Part shown: in pieces, positions 43,526-54,257 of the stretch
How positions within the stretch are numbered: position 1 is the stretch's first letter
Layout: every line of letters begins with the position of its first letter
DNA from: Halichondria panicea
Taxonomy: Eukaryota > Porifera > Demospongiae > Suberitida > Halichondriidae
Assembly (NCBI RefSeq): GCF_963675165.1
Contig: NC_087386.1
Span: 152,001 to 216,000 of the forward strand
Direction of reading: 5' to 3'
Length of the DNA stretch: 64,000 bases
Translations under genes and position numbers: made by a program
The notes under the pieces: generated by a model
The model's input: only the letters and a program-made list of their open reading frames with translations
Databases searched by the model: none
Told to the model about the DNA's origin: nothing

Positions 43526-45491
43526 TTACAAGTCTCTATAATAAGAGAACACTTCACTTTGTTCGTACGATGCATGATCAGTTTTGTGTTTGTAGACTGG
43601 GTTCTCCATAGCTACTACTTTGTCAGGGGGGAGTGGGTCATGTGGATGACGATGGAGCGCTTTGGGAGAGTCATGTGACATCTGATGGTTCTGCAGGAAT
43701 ACCCTCTTCTCTCGACTGTACTTCATCTTCTGTACTCCGTATACTATCAGTGCAGGCGAGGCCATGAGAACACATAGCAGTGCTAGACCGCCCACTACCC
43801 CGACTGCAGCAATGACTGGTACAGTGGAGACCATGGTGGTGGTGGTGCTGGGAGGAGGAGTAGTGACAGTAGTGACTGCCATAGTGTTGTCTCCAGGACT
43901 ACTGGCAATGGTGGATGTACCTAGCAGTATTGATGGGATGATAAATTAAAATGAGTTTATTGTATGATAAAGTTAATGGGCAATCAAAAGTAGCTACCAA
44001 AACAGATCATAATTGGGTTATATGACTAACTCTCAGTAGTGGGCGGCTGTGTGGAGGGTGGTTGTGTGGTAGGAGGCTGTGTAGTGGGCGGCTGTGTGGT
44101 GGGTGGAGGCAACACAGTCAGCTGAGTCACACTCTGTTCTCTGAGCCCACGACACGTGTAGTTCCCCTCATCTGCTGTTGATAGATTGTGTATTGTCAGG
44201 GTCACCATCAGGCTGGGTAGAATGGTTCCATTCTCCAGGACAATCTCCCTGTTCCCTTGACTGACATCAAGTGTGTGTTTAAGAGACTGTATGAGTTGAC
44301 CTCCACTAGTGTTGAACCAAACAGGAGGGGAGGGGGAGGTCTGGTAGCCATGGAGATGACACACAAGCATTACCACATCTTGTCCACTGATGATAGCAGG
44401 ACTCGTCACGACCTCTGTGTACATGTAGGTTTGTACGAGTATAATACTAAACTCAACTCACCTGGAAATTGTATTTCCTGAACTAAAGTGTTGGAAACCT
44501 GTGTACCCATGGTGTTAGTTGTCATAGCGATACACGAGTAGAGGCCAGCATTGTTAAAGTTCAGATTAGATATAGTTAGTCGAGTAGTTCTGCTCCCATC
44601 TCCAATAGTGATAACACCATCAATGCCAGTGGAACTGTCTCTCTCCCACTGCCATGTGTACGAACCTTGACTAGACACTGTACACACTAACTCTATTGAT
44701 CCACTGCTCAGGTCCTCAGCACTTGGCTGGATGATAGTGGTAGATGATGAGTCGAAGGTTATGTTGGGTTCAAACAACGGTAGTGGGTCTGTGCAGAATG
44801 TTACCTCACTTAGAAAAAACCAATCAAAATCGTGGAATTCTGTGAATTGAATTTCAATCCTGAGATGACTTGCAGATAGTGTTGCTGCGCTGAGTGGCTG
44901 TATGGACACTGTTCTCACTTGGTTATCAAGTGGAGAGAGGTGTTGGTTGTGGAGTAGCCAACTTGTTATGGGTGTCAGTGTGTCTGTCTCAAGTGACCCT
45001 CCATACTGTACTACAGTGGATAGCTGTATATTGGGTAGACTTATCCTGTTGATGGGACTGTTCAAGAAGCTGAGTTGAAGGGCTGTCACATCAGTAGTGA
45101 CTTGAGTGAGGTCAAAGTCAACATACGCCACGGTTAGTCCTTTATTCCAGGCCAGAAAGTATCTCACGTAGGCAGAGTTGCTTAGATTAGGTACAGAGGG
45201 GATGGTCTCCCCATCTCCCAGCACTCTGCTATAGCCACATTGGAAGTAGGTGTTTCGAAAAAGAGTACAGTCTGGTAAACCAGGGTGTAGTACTAGGACA
45301 TTGTTGTAGGGTGTTGGGAAGGCAGTGTACGTCGCAGGGGACACTGCAGGCAATGACATATCAACTCAAGAATGGATATTAGTATACATACCTGGTAGGC
45401 TGCAATCCAAGGCACTACTAGTAGTAGCAGTGAGGCCTCCACACAACAAGAGCAGCAGTAGAGCCATCATCAGTCTTATCTTGTAACTCAT
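43526..45491 (-). CDS. Ig-domain single-pass receptor with a novel N-terminal domain
   Basis: Exons 45392-45491, 44462-45343, 44031-44414 and 43526-43920. A signal peptide (MSYKIRLMMALLLLLLCGGL) is followed by about 200 residues of unassigned, Cys-poor, beta-rich sequence (YFQCGYSRVLGDGETIPSV, YVDFDLTQVTTDVTALQLSF, WFFLSEVTFC), possibly a galactose-binding-like fold. Ig domain 1 spans SIELVCTVSSQGSYTWQWER to GLYSCIAMT. Ig domain 2 spans DVVMLVCHLHGY to ADEGNYTCRGL. A mucin-like stalk repeats TQPPT. The transmembrane helix is VIAAVGVVGGLALLCVLMAS. The tail of about 75 residues has several tyrosines (NPVYKHKT, SYEQSEVFSYY). Ligand unknown. The YTC and YSC motifs before the G strand support the Ig calls. 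Confidence 0.82.
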
Positions 45492-45622
45492 GCAATATCA
45501 GTAATTTCATGTCCAATTCCATAAAAGTTATTAGCATTGTCACACACACTACACAGGACAATAGCACACACACACACTACACAGGACAATAGCACAGAGA
45601 GCTCTAAGCTATTAAGGATACA

Positions 45623-47016
45623 CTAGGCTGAGTCAAAGCTATCGTCAGAGTTAGTGTCATCACTATCTGATTGAGAGTTGTCACTGTCGTCACTGTCATC
45701 ACCACCTCCACCACCAGTTGCCACAGCAACATCGTCAGCCGGAAGCTCCGCCTCCTCATCTCTGTGGGGGGTCTAGTGTGATGGGATAATGGACATGAAA
45801 TGTACTCACTCTATCATGTCTGGATTGAGACCATGTCGCTTCATCTCCATGGCGATTTGCAGCGGATTAACACCCTGTATATAGGACACCCTGTATCACA
45901 ACATGCGCACACTCAAACAGGACAACTGACCAATCTCTTCATCTTAAAGAACTTCTGATAGCGAGGGTCGTCCTTGACCTTCCTTCCTGCATCAAGGAGA
46001 TTATAATGTAAGAACACAGACAGCTACACTGACCACCATTGTACAGACCCCCCTACCTAGTACACAGACAGCTACACTGACCACCATTGTAGAGACCCCC
46101 CACCTACATGTACACAGACAGCTACACTTACCACCATTGTAGAGACCCCCCACCTACATGTACACAGACAGCTACACTTACCACCATTGTAGAGACCCCC
46201 CACCTACATGTACACATAATTATCATAATTTTCGTCAGTGTAAATTTTCATATGAACTGCCCAATCAAATATTTTTCAATAATTCGTGCAGCTCAGGATA
46301 TAGTGATGCATACTGATGAATGCTGTTGCTCTACAATACGGAAATTAATATCCTCCATATGAAATAACTCGCTATATACGGTACACAGTAACTCACCTTT
46401 GCTGGCCTCAGCAGCTTCTGCAGAGGAAGCAACCATTAATGATACACCATGGAGTGATGTGTGTCTCACCTGGCAGTGGTTGTGGTGGAGGGGGCGGCTC
46501 GTCCGCTGCTCCAGGAGGAGGGGGCGGCTGTGAGGAGGGAGGGGGCGGACCTGTGGAGGGGGGTGGGGCATCTTTAGCTGCCGTGGTAGCACCCGCTGTT
46601 GCTATGGCATCCGGAGGCTGATATTGAGCTGTGGCCTGCACTGAGTCAAGGTACGGGATGGAGGATAACTTGGCCTCTAAAATATTGAGGGATATGTCGA
46701 GTCTCTGAATACGAGTGGAGAGCTCCGTCAGCCTCTGTAAGAAAGGGAGGCAGTGTTAGCACATGGCACACACACACACCCACCCACCCACCCACCCACA
46801 CACCCACACACCTGCTCACAGACGGTGGAGAATCTGTTGAGGAACTGAGTGGATTGTATGATGAAACGGTTGAGGAAGATCAACGTCTTCTTGTGCTCCA
46901 GAGCAGGAACCTAGTGCAAGTGAGATCAAGAGGATGACACACAGAGAGAGACAGCTACTACAGACCTTGGTGTAATCCACTCCTGCTCCAACTATAGGCA
47001 GCCCATGCTCGTCCAT
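45623..47016 (-). CDS. WASHC3: WASH complex subunit 3 (CCDC53)
   Basis: A component of the endosomal WASH complex that activates ARP2/3. Exons from the start: 46966-47016, 46812-46910, 46470-46734, 46397-46417, 45931-45986, 45810-45874 and 45623-45761. The N-terminus MDEHGLPIVGAGVDYTK is nearly the vertebrate sequence. It continues with FLNRFIIQSTQFLNRFSTVC, LTELSTRIQRLDISLNILEA and KLSSIPYLD, a coiled-coil segment. The middle is a polyproline run (PPPPSSQPPPPPGAADEPPP). The conserved KDDPRYQKFFKMKRLGVNPL QIAMEMKRHGLNPDMIE block follows, and the end is acidic (DDSDDSDNSQSDSDDTNS). It is divergent from MRPL47, with 202 bp between starts. The intron at about 46015-46210 carries four 50-bp repeats. 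Confidence 0.95.
46015..46212. repeat. Four 50-bp tandem repeats in a WASHC3 intron
   Basis: Units CACAGACAGCTACACTTACC ACCATTGTAGAGACCCCCCA CCTACATGTA. On the minus strand each contains ATGGTG|GTAAGTG or GTCAGTG, a donor-like string, but no exon of the gene is anchored here. Confidence 0.8.
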
Positions 47017-47111
47017 GACACACAGCAGCAGCTAGCTCAGTACACTCGCAGCTTGATCACTGACACAACAGAAGGTAAAGGAGGCTGTCTTGTGACCTCC
47101 CAGGCCTAGCA

Positions 47112-47167
47112 GGGAATTCCCTGTCGTAACGCCCCCTTATTATATAAACAGCCTCAGGGGAATTCCC
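47112..47167. promoter_or_regulatory. Two NF-kappaB-like palindromes in the WASHC3/MRPL47 promoter
   Basis: GGGAATTCCC occurs at 47112-47121 and again at 47158-47167, inside a direct repeat of about 28 bp (GGGAATTCCCTGTCGTAACG and GGGAATTCCCTTATCGTCAC). Both lie in the 202-bp divergent promoter, with TATATAAA between them. An E-box CACGTG is at 47194. GGGAATTCCC is a good Rel-family site, but it also arises by chance as a palindrome. Confidence 0.45.
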
Positions 47168-47218
47168 TTATCGTCACGCCCCCCCTATTCAACCACGTGG
47201 ACCTGCTAACTACAAAAG

Positions 47219-48507
47219 ATGTTTCGTGTTCTCTCTTCTCTCCTCAGACACCCTCCGCTCACCAGTCACCTGTCACTAGCTCACAGAGGGTGGGCTGATG
47301 TCCCACACACATGGAGGGGGGTAGTGCGGGGACTAAATACCTCGGCTACTATTAGAGGCCTTGATGATTTCTTTCCCCAGACAGATAATCCAGTGGAGGA
47401 AGGGGAGAGGTCAGGTAAAGGGTTCTGTCTATACTGTACACTGTACACTGTATTACGCCATGCCCCCCCCCCCACACGCACACACAGGCCGGCCGTGGCT
47501 GGCCAGAGAACTGAGGCACAAGAGCAGTGACAACCTACACAAGCTATGGTGAGTGAGACTGTGTGTGTGTGTCCATTACCCCACCCCCTCCCACCTGTGT
47601 GTGTGTGTGTGTGTCCATTGCCTCACCCCTCCCACCTGTGTGTGTGTGTGTGTGTGTCTATTACCTCACCCCCTCCCATCTGTGTGTGTGTCCATTACCC
47701 CACCCCCTCCCACCTGTGTGTGTGTGTGTGTCCATTACCCCACCCCCTCCCACCTGTGTGTGTCCATTACCCCACCCCCTCCCACCTGTGTGTGTGTCCA
47801 TTACCTCACCCCCTCCCACCTGTGTGTGTCCATTACCCCACCCCCTCCCACCTGTGTGTGTTCCATTACCCCACCCCCTCCCACCTGTGTGTGTGTGTGT
47901 GTGTCTATTACCCCACCCCCTCCCACCTGTGTGTGTGTGTCCATTACCCCACCCCCTCCCACCTGTGTGTGTGTGTGTGTCTATTACCCCACCCCCTCCC
48001 ACCTGTGTGTGTGGGTAGGTATGTGTTGTTGAAGGAGCGCAACATGTTACTCACTATCAAACAAGAAGCCAACAGAGCGCTGTTTATAATGCCTGGACCA
48101 GAGCGTCTCCGGAAGGTATGGCTAGAATATAAGGAAGTATGTATTACTCATCTTACATGTGCTACAGGTTAGGCGGTCAATGGCACGGATCAAAGTGGTT
48201 CTCTTTGAAAGAGTAAGTTAATAATGTTGTTAGTAATAACACTTAATTATTTCTGCTGACTCAGGAGAATGCATTGAGGGAAGCAAAGCGACAACTTGAA
48301 GGAACAGAATCTGCTGAGTCAGCAGTCAAGAAGCCGAGTCGCCTGGCACCCTACAAGATACGTAAGATGCTGTCCAAGAGACAACGCAGAGTGAGGGCAT
48401 TGGGAGACCGGCAGCCATCACAGCAGGACAGGGTTATCAAGAAGAGAAGGAATGTCAGAAACTACAAACACATTGCAGCAGTTAGAGAACTAGAACAGAA
48501 ATCATAG
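47219..48507 (+). CDS. MRPL47: Mitochondrial ribosomal protein L47 (uL29m)
   Basis: A large-subunit protein of the mitochondrial ribosome. Exons 47219-47414, 47488-47548, 48019-48115, 48168-48212 and 48265-48507. The N-terminus (MFRVLSSLLRHPPLTSHLS) is a typical mitochondrial presequence. The family core reads GLDDFFP, GRPWLARELRHKSSDNLHKL, WYVLLKERNMLLTIKQEANR, PGPERLRKVRRSMARIKVVL FERENALREAK. The end is basic (KIRKMLSKRQRRVRALGD). Intron 2 is filled by a pyrimidine/TG repeat. The last exon is duplicated at 51391. Confidence 0.95.
47560..48016. repeat. Tandem repeat (TG)n plus TCCATTACCCCACCCCCTCC CACC, about twelve units, in MRPL47 intron 2
   Basis: Units of 30-48 bp vary only in the number of TG dinucleotides. 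Open frames in all registers are repeat artefacts. The real acceptor GGGTAG at 48018 ends the last unit. Confidence 0.9.
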
Positions 48508-48614
48508 CACAGTATAATTATATTAATTTTTGTCTTTGTGAATTCAGAATTAAAAAAATTGAACAACATTGCACACAAACTAATGCGGATAAATTTTTAT
48601 AAAGAGTCCGTCAG

Positions 48615-50448
48615 TCAGTTAGGTCCTAGCCCTTCATTGACATAATACTCAGTCAGGTCATCAGGCGGACAAGCCACCTCGTATAGTTGTTGATTATGAA
48701 TAGATTCATACAGTGGATCCTCCAGGACTGTCACTGAGGGGGGGTGGGCTCCATAGGACACGTTGGGGCTTGTGGAGATATCTTTATCCAGGACTGTCAC
48801 TGAGGGGGGGTGGGCTCCATAGGACACGTTGGGGCTTGTGGAGATATCTTTATCGGCTTGAGTGATCTTGAAACGCCGTCGTACCAGGAGTATGATTGTG
48901 CAAGTTATGAGCAGCGAGAGTAGTAGGACCACTGCCAACACTGGGAGCAGAATGAGTAAGATATCTGGTGATGCGGTGGTAGGGTTGATGTTGTCTGGTG
49001 AAGTTGTAGGATCGCTGTCTGGTGAATCTGTGTGGGTGGATAGTAGATCACACAGTGTCGTGTATATACACATAATTATACACCCTCATAAGATTACCAA
49101 GCACCCTCTATGAAAATACACCCTCATAAGATTACCAAGCACCTATGAAAATGCACCCTCATAAGATCACCTTTTATGAAAATATACGTACCGTACAACT
49201 GGACAATTTGGTGGGGTGTTTTAATTTGGCGATTTACCAAAGATAAAACAAGAGCCTTCATTCGTGGGTAAAATATTCGTGGTCTGAGTTCCAACCACAA
49301 AAATGTTGTCCCCCGGAAAAAAACCAGCTATACGGTAATAATTATAATATACCTGCCAAAATTTCCAGTTATATGGTATCTGTGTCACATGTGTACAGGA
49401 TACACCACCCAATACCTGTGTTGATGGAGTTGGAGTTGATGGAGATCTGTTGTGATGTGATAGAGCTCCCAGAGAGTCTACAAGTGTACAGTCCATTATC
49501 CTGGGCTGTCAGTGGCTCTATCCTCAACACAGATACTCGAGAGGTGGTCCCTGAGAAACCTGATTGGAAGCTGATGTCTACTCTATCACTGCTCAATACC
49601 TGGGTGTCAGCTTTGTACCAACCTAACTGTTCCTCGGGTCGAAGGTAGCCACTCATCCCACAAGTCATCTCAGCAAAACCATTACTCACTTCAAACCCAG
49701 TTTCCAAGCCAGTACTAAGAGAGGCTGTGGAGAGAAACAGTTCATTGTTTAAAAAGCGGAGGCCTTTCAGATGATAATCATGTAAATCAATGGAGCCCAT
49801 GGTATTTTCCCGAAAATGAGTTATGGCCTGTACCAAATTTGAGATTTGAGCATTCTACTATCTGAACAGGCTGCTTCTAAGTGAATTTGGACTATACTAG
49901 TGAACCTACTCAACAGCTCCAGTTGGGCTTCTTCCTGCAGTGTCGTGCTGAGTGCCTGCTCCACAATACAGTCATAGCGTCCCTCATCTAGATAAGACAG
50001 TCCAGTTATTTTAAGGGTCAGTTGAGTGACATTGTTAGTTATTCTGCTCTGAATGGTGTAGAGTCTGTTGGTGTCAGTGGGAGAGGTCACTATCAGGCCA
50101 GAGGGAGTACGCCACTCTACTGTAAAGTTATGAGAGGTCACCAGTGTACACTCTAAGATAGCCCATGATGGTGGAGGTAGGAAGGTACGGGAAGGGAGAG
50201 TCACTGAGGAACACGAGAGCTCAGAACCAACTGTGGAGTGGGAGTAAAGTTGCAGTATAATGGAAAGTCCTCATTTATATAAACTATAATTACACCAGCT
50301 CTACCTAATTACACATTTACAGAAGTCTTAACTCACAGCAAGTATGTCCTATGAGTAAGAAAGTAAGGAGAGCAACTGTTGACTGGGTCTTTGCACACAT
50401 AGCTGCATGGAGTAGCTTCAAGTTGACTATATGAACTGCAGGGGCCAT
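48615..50448 (-). CDS. Two-Ig-domain receptor A
   Basis: Exons from the start: 50337-50448, 49906-50230, 49416-49724 and 48615-49027. A signal segment (TVALLTFLLIGHTCC) leads to Ig domain 1 (WAILECTLVTSHNFTVEWRT to DEGRYDCIVEQ) and Ig domain 2 (FAEMTCGMSGYLRPEEQLGW to NGLYTCRLSGSS). A short stalk and the membrane helix (LLILLPVLAVVLLLSLLITC) follow. The cytoplasmic tail has two tandem 22-residue repeats, each with DISTSPNVSYGAHPPSVTVL. It ends with tyrosine motifs PLYESI, QLYEV and EYYVNEG. The tail tyrosines suggest SH2 binding. Ligand and partners are unknown. This is the sister of receptor B at 51778-54257. Confidence 0.78.
49745..49900. mobile_element. MITE-1 fragment between the Ig exons of receptor A
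   Basis: Shows GGAGGCCTTTCAGATGATAA, CCCATGGTATTTTCCCGAAA ATGAGTTATGGCC and ATCTGAACAGGCTGCTTCTA A. At the same place in receptor B lie a longer MITE-1 copy and a second fragment. Confidence 0.6.
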
Positions 50449-50639
50449 ACTAGTGCTGGCACTGGAACAATGGTTATGAGAGGGAATATAGTAAACAGGA
50501 TATACCAAACAAGACTAAACTTTACCATATTATATGAATCACCAGCACATTAACGACAGAGGGGCTTCTGTTTGAGCAAATAGGCACAACAACACACAGC
50601 ATCACACAGCATCACAACTAAATGTCCTTGTAAATGTAC

Positions 50640-50755
50640 AACACATAACGACTTAGCTAGCTTGCTGTGAAGGTGTCAAAGTAGTTCTTGTGCCAGGCCA
50701 CCGTCTCCTTCTTCTCCTCAGCAGTGTAGTGATGGTTCTTGGGTCTCACAGGGAT
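50640..50755 (-). pseudogene. Broken copy of the MRPS31 last exon (fragment 1)
   Basis: On the minus strand it resembles AEEKKETVAWHKNYFDTFTA, against AEEKREMVAWYKNYFDSFTA in the true gene at 56122. The upstream part of the exon, including HFMELVVTGLSKNP, is deleted. It shares with fragment 2 (55495-55640) the same abnormal junction to GGATGCACAGCCTCGAAAAT AACCCGCT, so the truncation predates the segmental duplication. Confidence 0.75.
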
Positions 50756-50805
50756 GCACAGCCTCGAAAATAACCCGCTCGTGCTACACGGTAGCATACC
50801 TTAAT

Positions 50806-51369
50806 GTTACTATTATAAACGGGTAGTAATTTTAGCGTTTTCAGATTTTTCTCTTTTTAGGGTATAATTATACTAATTTTGGCGGATTTGTCATTAGCAC
50901 AATAATAATTATTTGTCAAAAGATGATAATTATGTACAAGTACATTATGTTGAATGGAAAGTTTGGAGTCAGATACAAGGACTAGCTTACTCTCAAAAGT
51001 ACATGCAAAAGTATAAAGAAAAAAGAAAAAAGTTTTTTTTGTATATTATTATAATGAACTCTTGTTAGCGCGTACGGTAATTTACAAATTCGCTAAAATT
51101 CACTAAATTAGTACCCGTATAGCTCGAAATTTTCGAAGGGCTTAATTTTCGCAGATTTCGTGGGTTAGCAATCTTACACAAAAATTAAGTCCACGAAATT
51201 TTTTCTTTAATTTGCTTTAACGTGCAAAGATTTAAAGACGTGGCTTCCGGTAAGCAGTCATTCCGCAAACATTGTGCAACGAAATGCTTTTAGAGGCCAT
51301 GCAATATAAGTGCCTCGAAAATTCGTGCTATATACACGGTAGTAACAATGATACAGTAAGTAAAAATTA
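50806..51369. other. Intergenic: remnants of AT-rich dispersed elements
   Basis: Contains ACTATTATAAACGGGTAGTA ATTTTAGCGTTTTCAGATTT, which recurs almost exactly at 63375 in an ABCC10 intron. It also has a stretch rich in TTCGAAG and TTCGCAGATTTCGTGGG, similar to 59360-59480 and 62125-62270. No gene recognised. Confidence 0.5.
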
Positions 51370-51390
51370 ATGTTGTCAGTACTGACTCAG

Positions 51391-51660
51391 GAGAATGCAT
51401 TGAGGGAAGCAAAGCGACAACTTGAAGGAACAGAATCTGCTGAGTCAGCAGTCAAGAAGCCAAGTCGCCTGGCACCCTACAAGATACGTAAGATGCTGTC
51501 CAAGAGACAACGCAGAGTGAGGGCATTGGGAGACTGGCAGCCATCACAGCAGGACAAGGTTATCAAGAAGAGAAGGATTGTCAGAAACTACAAACACATC
51601 ACAGCAGTTAGAGAACTAGAACAGAAATCAGAGCATTGTATAATTATACTGTCATTATAA
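51391..51660 (+). pseudogene. Duplicate of the MRPL47 last exon, detached from the gene
   Basis: Almost identical to 48265-48507, including the acceptor CTGACTCAG. The original stop TAG has become GAG, so the frame runs on to HCIIILSL. The upstream exons (presequence and core) are absent, so no functional MRPL47 can be made from it. Confidence 0.88.
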
Positions 51661-51777
51661 TTATTACTTTTCTTGTCTTTGAATTAAAAAAGAAATATTG
51701 TACTTGTGAAATTGTACACAAATTAATGGCGGAGAATAATTATAAAGAGTCAGTCAGTTAGTTAGTTAGTTAGTTAG

Positions 51778-54257
51778 TTAGTTAGGTCCTAGCCCTTCAT
51801 TGACATAATACCCATAAGGCAGGTCATCAGGCGGACAGCCACCTCGTATATATAGATGCCTGCTTGAGATAGACTCATACAGTTGATTCTCCAGGACTGT
51901 CACTGATGGGGGGTGGGCTCCATAGGACACGTTGGGGCTTGTGGAGATATCTTTATCCAGGACTGTCACTGAGGGGGGGTGGGCTCCATAGGACACGTTG
52001 GGGCTTGTGGAGATATCTTTATCCAGGACTGTCACTGAGGGGGGGTGGGCTCCATAGGACACGTTGGGGCTTGTGGAGATATCTTTATCCAGGATTGTCA
52101 CTGATGGGGGGTGGGCTCCATAGGACACGTTGGGGACATCATTATCGGCTTGAGTGATCTTGAAACGCCGTCGTACCAGGAGTATGATTGTGCAAGTTAT
52201 GAGCAGCGAGAGTAGTAGGACCACTGCCAACACTGGGAGCAGAATGATGTTGTCTGGTGAAGTTGTAGGACAGATATCTGGTGAATCTGTGTGGGTAGAT
52301 AGTAGATCACACAGTGTCGTGTATATACACATGTATACCGACAATTTGGTGGGGTGTTTTAATTTGGCGATTTACCAAATTTAAAACAAACTGCCAAATT
52401 AAGTTAGTTTCCTGTGGACAACGTCATTGCCATATATATATATATATAGTAAGACGTCAAATTAAGTCAGTTCAAATGTCTCATTCGCTAATACCGTATA
52501 TAGCCAGTAATTTCGGGGACAAAACATTCGTGGTTGAGCCTTCACTCGTGAGTAAAATATTCGTGGTCTGAGCTCCAACCATGAACATTTTGTCCCCCGG
52601 AAAAAACCAGCTATATACTACCCCAACCAGCTACTACCTGCCAAGATGTCCGGTTACATGTATACAGTATCTGTGTCACATGTGTACAGGATACACCACA
52701 CACATACCTCCTGTGTTGGAGTTGATGGTGTTGATAGAGTTGGAGTTGATGGTGTTGATGGAGTTGGAGTTGGAGTTGATGGTGTTGATGGAGTTGGAGT
52801 TGATAGAGTTGGAGTTGATGGAGTTGGAGTTGATACAGTTGGAATTGATGGTGTTGATGGAGTTGGAGTTGATAGAGTTGGAGTTGACGGTGTTGATGGA
52901 GTTGGAGTTGGTGGAGATCTGTTGTGATGTCTTGGTGTTGATAGAGTTCGTGTTGATGGAGATCTGTTGTGATGTGATAGAGCTCCCAGAGAGTCTACAA
53001 GTGTACAGTCCAATATCCTGGGCTGTCAGTGGCTCTATCCTCAACACAGATACTGGAGAGGTGGTCCCTGAGAAACCTGATTGGAAGCTGATGTCTACTC
53101 TATCACTGCTCAATACCTGGGTGTCAGCTTTGTACCAGCCTAACTGTTCCTCAGGTCGAAGGTAGCCACTCATCCCACAAGTCATCTCAGCAAAACGATT
53201 ACTCACTTCCAACCCAGTTTCCAAGCCAGTACTAAGAGAGGCTGTGGAGAGAAACAGTTCATTGTAATAGAAGCATTTTTGAACGGCCTTTAGTTTCCAA
53301 TAAGATTAATTTTATGATTTTCTGAAAGCTTAGAGAGAGCTAGGCCTTTCAGATTATGTGTTAAAATCAAAGGTCTATTCTAGGCCTGTTTTTCAAAATA
53401 CCATGGGCCCACCCATGGGCCCACGGTTATATTTTTGAAAATGGGAAATTACGACCCATTCCAAATTTGAGATTTGAGCATAAATATACCATCTGCTTCT
53501 ATAAGCTTTCAGAAAATCAGAAAATCCTACCATCAGAACTCTATTATAGTTACAGAGCCAACTCTAGTACTAATAATGAATTAAGTATAGAGCATCTTTT
53601 TACGGCCTTAACCTTAGTTCTGTTGGTCATGTCCCGTTCTAAATCTGAGATTTGAGCATTCTACCATCTAAACAGGCTCCTTCTAGAAAAAGTTAAATAT
53701 GGACTACCAGAACCTACTCAACAGCTCCAGTTGGGCTTCTCCCTGCAGTGTCGTGCTGAGTGCCTGCTCCACAATACAGTCATAGCGTCCCTCATCTAGA
53801 TAAGACAGTCCAGTTATTTTGAGGGTCAGTTGAGTGACATTGTTAGTTATTCTGCTCTGAATGGTGTAGAGTCTGTTGGTATCAGTGGGAGAGGTCACTA
53901 TCAGGCCAGAGGGAGTACGCCACTCTACTGTAAAGTTATGAGAGGTCACCAGTGTACACTCTAAGATAGCCCATGATGGTGGAGGTAGGAAGGTACGGGA
54001 AGGGAGAGTCACTGAGGAACACGAGAGCTCTGAACCAACTGTGGAGTGGGAGTAAAGTTGCAGCATAATGGAAAGTCCGAACTTGTACCAGCTTTACCTA
54101 TAATTACACATTACGGAATTCTTAACTCACAGCAAGCATGTCCTATGAGTAGGAGCAAGAGAGCAACTGTTGACTGGGTCTTTGCACACATAGCTGCATG
54201 GAGTAGTAGCTTTGAGAGATCAAGAGAATGCTTGACTATATGAACTGCAGAGGCCAT
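51778..54257 (-). CDS. Two-Ig-domain receptor B (paralogue of A)
   Basis: Exons from the start: 54131-54257, 53714-54038, 52708-53241 and 51778-52286. The signal segment STVALLLLLIGHACC, the two Ig domains (DEGRYDCIVEQ and IGLYTCRLSGSS) and the helix LLPVLAVVLLLSLLITCTII are nearly identical to receptor A. Differences are concentrated in repeats. The stalk after Ig 2 is expanded to about 70 residues of (SNSINTIN)-type repeats. The cytoplasmic tail has four SPNVSYGAHPPSVT units (the outermost slightly shortened) instead of two. The tail ends QLYESISSRHLY and GYYVNEGLGPN. Frames are open throughout, so it looks functional. Confidence 0.78.
51893..52135 (-). repeat. Coding repeat of 66 bp, four copies, in receptor B tail
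   Basis: Each unit encodes a variant of DKDISTSPNVSYGAHPPSVT VL. Receptor A has two copies at 48715-48855. DNA identity between units is very high. Confidence 0.92.
52715..52960 (-). repeat. Coding repeat (GAGTTGGAGTTGATGGTGTTGATG-type), receptor B stalk
   Basis: 6-bp and 12-bp registers of GTTGGA, GTTGAT and GGTGTT repeat for about 200 bp and encode an Asn/Ser/Ile/Thr stalk. The corresponding piece in receptor A is only about 8 residues (INSNSINT). Confidence 0.88.
53258..53712. mobile_element. Two MITE-1 copies in the intron between Ig exons of receptor B
   Basis: A nearly full copy at 53258-53560 (ATTTTCTGAAAGCTTAGAGA to AGCTTTCAGAAAATCAGAAA) is followed by a truncated one at 53588-53712 (GAGCATCTTTTTACGGCCTT to CAGGCTCCTTCTAG). 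Confidence 0.65.

Larger units (their letters stand above)
48241..50760. repeat. Segmental duplication, copy 1
   Basis: Contains the true last exon of MRPL47, Ig receptor A, and a fragment of the MRPS31 last exon. It is collinear with 51370-55690. Exonic parts are nearly identical between copies, while introns differ by insertions of short elements and repeats. Confidence 0.85.

Noticed and set aside
45961-46212. Extra WASHC3 micro-exons within the four 50-bp repeats
   Set aside because: Candidate micro-exons would break the frame between EAAEASK and GRKVKDDPRYQ, which joins cleanly without them.
47546-48172. Open frame of about 200 residues, Cys/Val/Pro rich
   Set aside because: It is the TG/pyrimidine array inside MRPL47 intron 2. 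The real exons splice around it.
51370-51660. A second MRPL47 gene
   Set aside because: Only the last exon is present and the original stop is lost. It is a duplicated fragment.
48615-52344. Classical ITIM motifs in the Ig receptor tails
   Set aside because: NVSYGAH and PLYESI do not meet the strict (S/I/V/L)xYxx(I/V/L) pattern at all positions. I describe them only as tyrosine motifs.
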